Source: an uncultured Lachnospiraceae bacterium
Lineage (GTDB): Bacteria; Bacillota; Clostridia; Lachnospirales; Lachnospiraceae
DNA: 64,000 nucleotides
Reading direction: 5' to 3'
Assembly (NCBI GenBank): GCA_904395885.1
Contig: CAJFOF010000053.1
Coordinates: forward strand, 1-64,000
The translations under genes were made by a program, and so were the position numbers. Below, in pieces: positions 61,625 through 64,000 of this stretch (position 1 is its first letter; each line of letters begins with the position of its first letter). A model generated the notes under the pieces. The model ran no database searches and was not told the origin of the DNA. It saw only the letters and a program-made list of their open reading frames with translations.

Positions 61625-63790
61625 ATGAAAGATAAAGTTTTTGGTGTATTGCAGAGAGTGGGACGCAGCTTCATGCTTCCCATCGCCATCCTGCCGGTGG
61701 CCGGGCTTCTGCTGGGAGTAGGAAGCTCTTTTACCAATGCCACCACCATCGCTACTTACGGATTGGAAGGAATTCTGGGGGATGGTACGATGCTCCACGC
61801 GTTGCTGAGTATTATGAGCAAGGCGGGAAATGTAATTTTTGATAATCTTCCGCTGATCTTTGCCGTGGGCGTTGCCATCGGTATGGCGAAGGCGGAGAAG
61901 GAGGTAGCGGCTCTGTCGGCCATGATCGCCTTCTTCGTTATGCACGTTTCCATCAATGCAGTCCTGGAGATCAACGGCCAGGTGCTGGCAGACGGGAGCA
62001 TTGCCCCTGACGTCCTGGACGGAACCATCGCTACCGTCTGTGGATTGAAGACCCTGCAGATGGGTGTATTTGGCGGCATCATCGTAGGTCTTGGGGTGGC
62101 GGCTCTGCACAACCGTTTTCACAAGATCGTTCTTCCAAACGCCCTTTCATTTTTCGGGGGCTCCCGATTCGTTCCCATCATCTCCACAGTGGTCTATGTG
62201 TTTGTGGGAATCGCTATGTATTTTGTCTGGCCGGTGGTACAGAATGCCATCTTTGCCCTGGGAGGCCTGGTAACCGGAACCGGATATCTGGGGACGCTGA
62301 TCTTCGGGATTGTGAAGAGGGCACTGATCCCCTTTGGCCTTCATCATGTATTTTACCTTCCCTTCTGGCAGACGGCAGTGGGCGGGACCATGATGGTGGA
62401 CGGCCAGTTGATACAGGGCGGTCAGAACATTTTCTTTGCCCAGTTGGCCTCCCCGGATGTGGTTCATTTCAGCGCAGACGCTACCCGGTATTTCTCCGGA
62501 GAATTTATCTTTATGATCTTTGGACTGCCCGGTGCGGCTCTGGCCATGTACCGCTGTGCGAAGCCGGAAAAGAAAAAAGCTGCCGGCGGCCTTCTCCTCT
62601 CGGCGGGACTTACCTGTATGCTGACAGGCATCACCGAGCCGATTGAGTTTTCCTTCCTTTTTGTTGCGCCGATGCTGTTCGTGGTACAGGTAATCCTGGC
62701 CGGTGCGGCGTATATGATTGCCCATATGCTGGACATTGCAGTGGGCCTGACTTTCTCCGGTGGCCTTCTGGATCTCTTTATCTTCGGCATCCTTCAGGGC
62801 AACGAGAAAACCAGTTGGATGAGGATCATCCCGGTGGGAATCATTTATTTCTTCCTCTATTACGGTATTTTTACCTTCCTGATCAAAAAGTTTAACTTAA
62901 AGACTCCGGGGCGGGAGGATGACGATGAGGAGACCAAACTGTATACCAAGGCGGATGTAAATGCCAGACGGAGCGGAGCAGCCGGGCAGACGGACGGAAG
63001 CATCAATGAACTGATCGAAAAAGGACTTGGCGGCAAGAAAAATATTACCGATGTGGACTGCTGTGCCACCAGGCTGCGCTGCAGCGTGAAAAAGCCGGAG
63101 CTGGTCAATGAGAAGCTGCTGAAGAGAAGCGGAGCTTCCGGCGTGATCAAGAAGGGACAGGGGGTTCAGATTATCTACGGCCCTTCCGTCACGGTGATCA
63201 AATCCAACTTTGAGGAGTATTTAAAGACTGCTCCGGATGTGGAATACACAGGGGAAGAGGAGAAGGAGGAGGTTAAGCTCTCCCAGGAGGAGACCAGGAC
63301 AGAGGAGCCCAGGCCCCAGAGCGCGGAAACGGCGGCCGGCCGGGAACTGTACTCTCCCTTTAACGGCCGGGCGGCGTCCATCACCGAGGCCCCTGATCCA
63401 GCATTTTCAGGAAAAATGATGGGGGATGGATTTGTGGTCTTCCCGGAAGACGGCCAGGTTCTGGCGCCGGAGGACGGCCAGGTGGTCTTTGTGTTCCCGT
63501 CAAAGCACGCCATCGGCCTGAAGACAGCCGACGGAATCGAATATCTGCTCCATATCGGCGTAGATACGGTGAAGCTGGACGGAAAAGGCTTTGAAGTGTT
63601 TGTAAAAGACGGAGATGAGATAAAAAAGGGTGACAAACTGATGGAATTTGATTTACAATATATAAAAGAGCACGCCACTTCAGATGCCTGCATGGTGATC
63701 TACACTGGGCTGACGGAGGGCCAGGAGATCCGCGTTGACGCGGCTGGGAATGTAAAGGCTCTGGATCGGGTAGGAAAGCTGATCCGTTAG
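61625..63790 (+). CDS. ptsG: PTS glucose/N-acetylglucosamine-type EIICBA
   Basis: This 721-residue three-domain permease imports and phosphorylates a hexose. EIIC (about residues 1-430) has ten or so helices with GITEPIEFSFLF. EIIB follows (about residues 465-545), with the phosphocysteine in DCCATRLRCSV. EIIA is C-terminal (about residues 580-720), with the active histidines in PSKHAIGLKT and YLLHIGVDTVKL. The GlcT-type leader and downstream antiterminator favour glucose, but NagE cannot be excluded. ATG 61625 follows GGAAGAGAG. Confidence 0.93.
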   Translation: MKDKVFGVLQRVGRSFMLPIAILPVAGLLLGVGSSFTNATTIATYGLEGILGDGTMLHALLSIMSKAGNVIFDNLPLIFAVGVAIGMAKAEKEVAALSAMIAFFVMHVSINAVLEINGQVLADGSIAPDVLDGTIATVCGLKTLQMGVFGGIIVGLGVAALHNRFHKIVLPNALSFFGGSRFVPIISTVVYVFVGIAMYFVWPVVQNAIFALGGLVTGTGYLGTLIFGIVKRALIPFGLHHVFYLPFWQTAVGGTMMVDGQLIQGGQNIFFAQLASPDVVHFSADATRYFSGEFIFMIFGLPGAALAMYRCAKPEKKKAAGGLLLSAGLTCMLTGITEPIEFSFLFVAPMLFVVQVILAGAAYMIAHMLDIAVGLTFSGGLLDLFIFGILQGNEKTSWMRIIPVGIIYFFLYYGIFTFLIKKFNLKTPGREDDDEETKLYTKADVNARRSGAAGQTDGSINELIEKGLGGKKNITDVDCCATRLRCSVKKPELVNEKLLKRSGASGVIKKGQGVQIIYGPSVTVIKSNFEEYLKTAPDVEYTGEEEKEEVKLSQEETRTEEPRPQSAETAAGRELYSPFNGRAASITEAPDPAFSGKMMGDGFVVFPEDGQVLAPEDGQVVFVFPSKHAIGLKTADGIEYLLHIGVDTVKLDGKGFEVFVKDGDEIKKGDKLMEFDLQYIKEHATSDACMVIYTGLTEGQEIRVDAAGNVKALDRVGKLIR

Positions 63791-63827
63791 CCTTTCCCAG
63801 GGAGAATGGGTTGAGGAGAGATATGGG

Positions 63828-64000
63828 ATGTACAGGGTGATTAAGGCGTTGAATAATAATGGAATTCTAGCTCTGGACCAGGAGAATGGCCGGGAGGTTA
63901 TCTTTTTGGGAAACGGCGTTGGTTTTGGGAAACGGACGGGCCAGAGAGTGGAATCCTTTCCTCAGGCAAAGCGCTATGAGCTGGCGGAGGGAAAGCAAAA
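63828..64000 (+). CDS. BglG/LicT/GlcT-type transcription antiterminator (3' truncated)
   Basis: The first 57 codons are present before the window ends. MYRVIKALNNNGILALDQ followed by EVIFLGNGVGFGKRTGQ is a complete start of the CAT RNA-binding domain of PRD antiterminators. GAGGAG lies 9 bases upstream. It follows ptsG by 37 bases and is the probable binder of the RAT site upstream of ptsG. The PRD domains lie outside the window. Confidence 0.92.
   Translation, partial: MYRVIKALNNNGILALDQENGREVIFLGNGVGFGKRTGQRVESFPQAKRYELAEGKQ

Noticed and set aside
1..64000. CRISPR arrays, tRNA or rRNA genes, insertion sequences, prophage
   Set aside because: No regularly spaced repeats, no tRNA cloverleaf or rRNA sequence, no transposase, integrase or phage proteins were found on either strand.

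Overview
The window is about 64 kb of ordinary chromosome from a spore-forming, moderate-GC Firmicute, most likely a Lachnospiraceae (clostridial) gut-type bacterium. The evidence is the complete spoIIIAA-AH operon, spoIVB, spo0A and a spoVB-like flippase; the clostridial order nusB-xseA-xseB-ispA-dxs-tlyA-nadK-argR-recN-spoIVB; strong AGGAGG ribosome sites; and frequent TTG/GTG starts. I see no rRNA, tRNA, IS element, prophage or CRISPR array. The left edge cuts an ABC exporter gene. The right edge cuts a PRD/CAT-type antiterminator gene that begins at 63828.

Layout. 1-2.4 kb: ABC exporter and a Bax-inhibitor-1 membrane protein. 2.5-9 kb: arginine biosynthesis, with argG divergent from argC-GNAT-argJ-argB-argD; both promoters carry TGCAT-type ARG-box-like repeats, and argR lies at 34.3 kb. 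9-14.2 kb: a LacI regulator, a one-carbon pair (cyclodeaminase and a FolD homologue), thiT behind a TPP riboswitch, a small DMT-type transporter and a ComEA-like lipoprotein. 14.3-21.8 kb: orphan response regulator, PdaA-like deacetylase, rlmH, MATE pump, HD protein, HxlR regulator, Cof phosphatase and LD-carboxypeptidase. 21.9-27.2 kb: spoIIIA operon behind a sigma-E-like promoter. 27.3-37.8 kb: asp23, nusB, xseAB, ispA, dxs, tlyA, nadK, argR, recN, spoIVB. 37.9-41 kb: a MATE gene with a long structured leader and a lone sugar transferase, both sitting between spoIVB and spo0A. 41.2-51.7 kb: spo0A, glgA, PAP2-like, maf, Cof phosphatase, PpiC foldase, glnS, MocR regulator, lipoprotein, NUDIX. 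52-59.4 kb: AraC regulator, Crh-like HPr paralogue, SpoVB-like flippase, nifS-nifU-mnmA, SH3-amidase. 59.4-64 kb: acyltransferase, coiled-coil protein, a glucose-type PTS EII with a RAT/terminator leader, and its probable antiterminator.

Most notable points. (1) The 39.2-39.4 kb leader of the minus-strand MATE gene has its own promoter, an aptamer-like fold, an antiterminator and an intrinsic terminator that exclude one another. This is a strong riboswitch/attenuator candidate, possibly of the guanidine-IV/mepA type. (2) The FolD homologue next to a cyclodeaminase lacks the catalytic Lys and Gln of the bifunctional enzyme, which suggests split dehydrogenase and cyclohydrolase functions. (3) The small HPr paralogue has Gln in place of the phosphorylatable His but keeps the regulatory Ser, as in Crh. 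(4) The PTS operon has a complete RAT-terminator switch with the cognate-type antiterminator gene just downstream. (5) Several structured or palindromic intergenic elements have no assigned role: before nifS, before mnmA, before the PAP2 gene, and at 51.9 kb.
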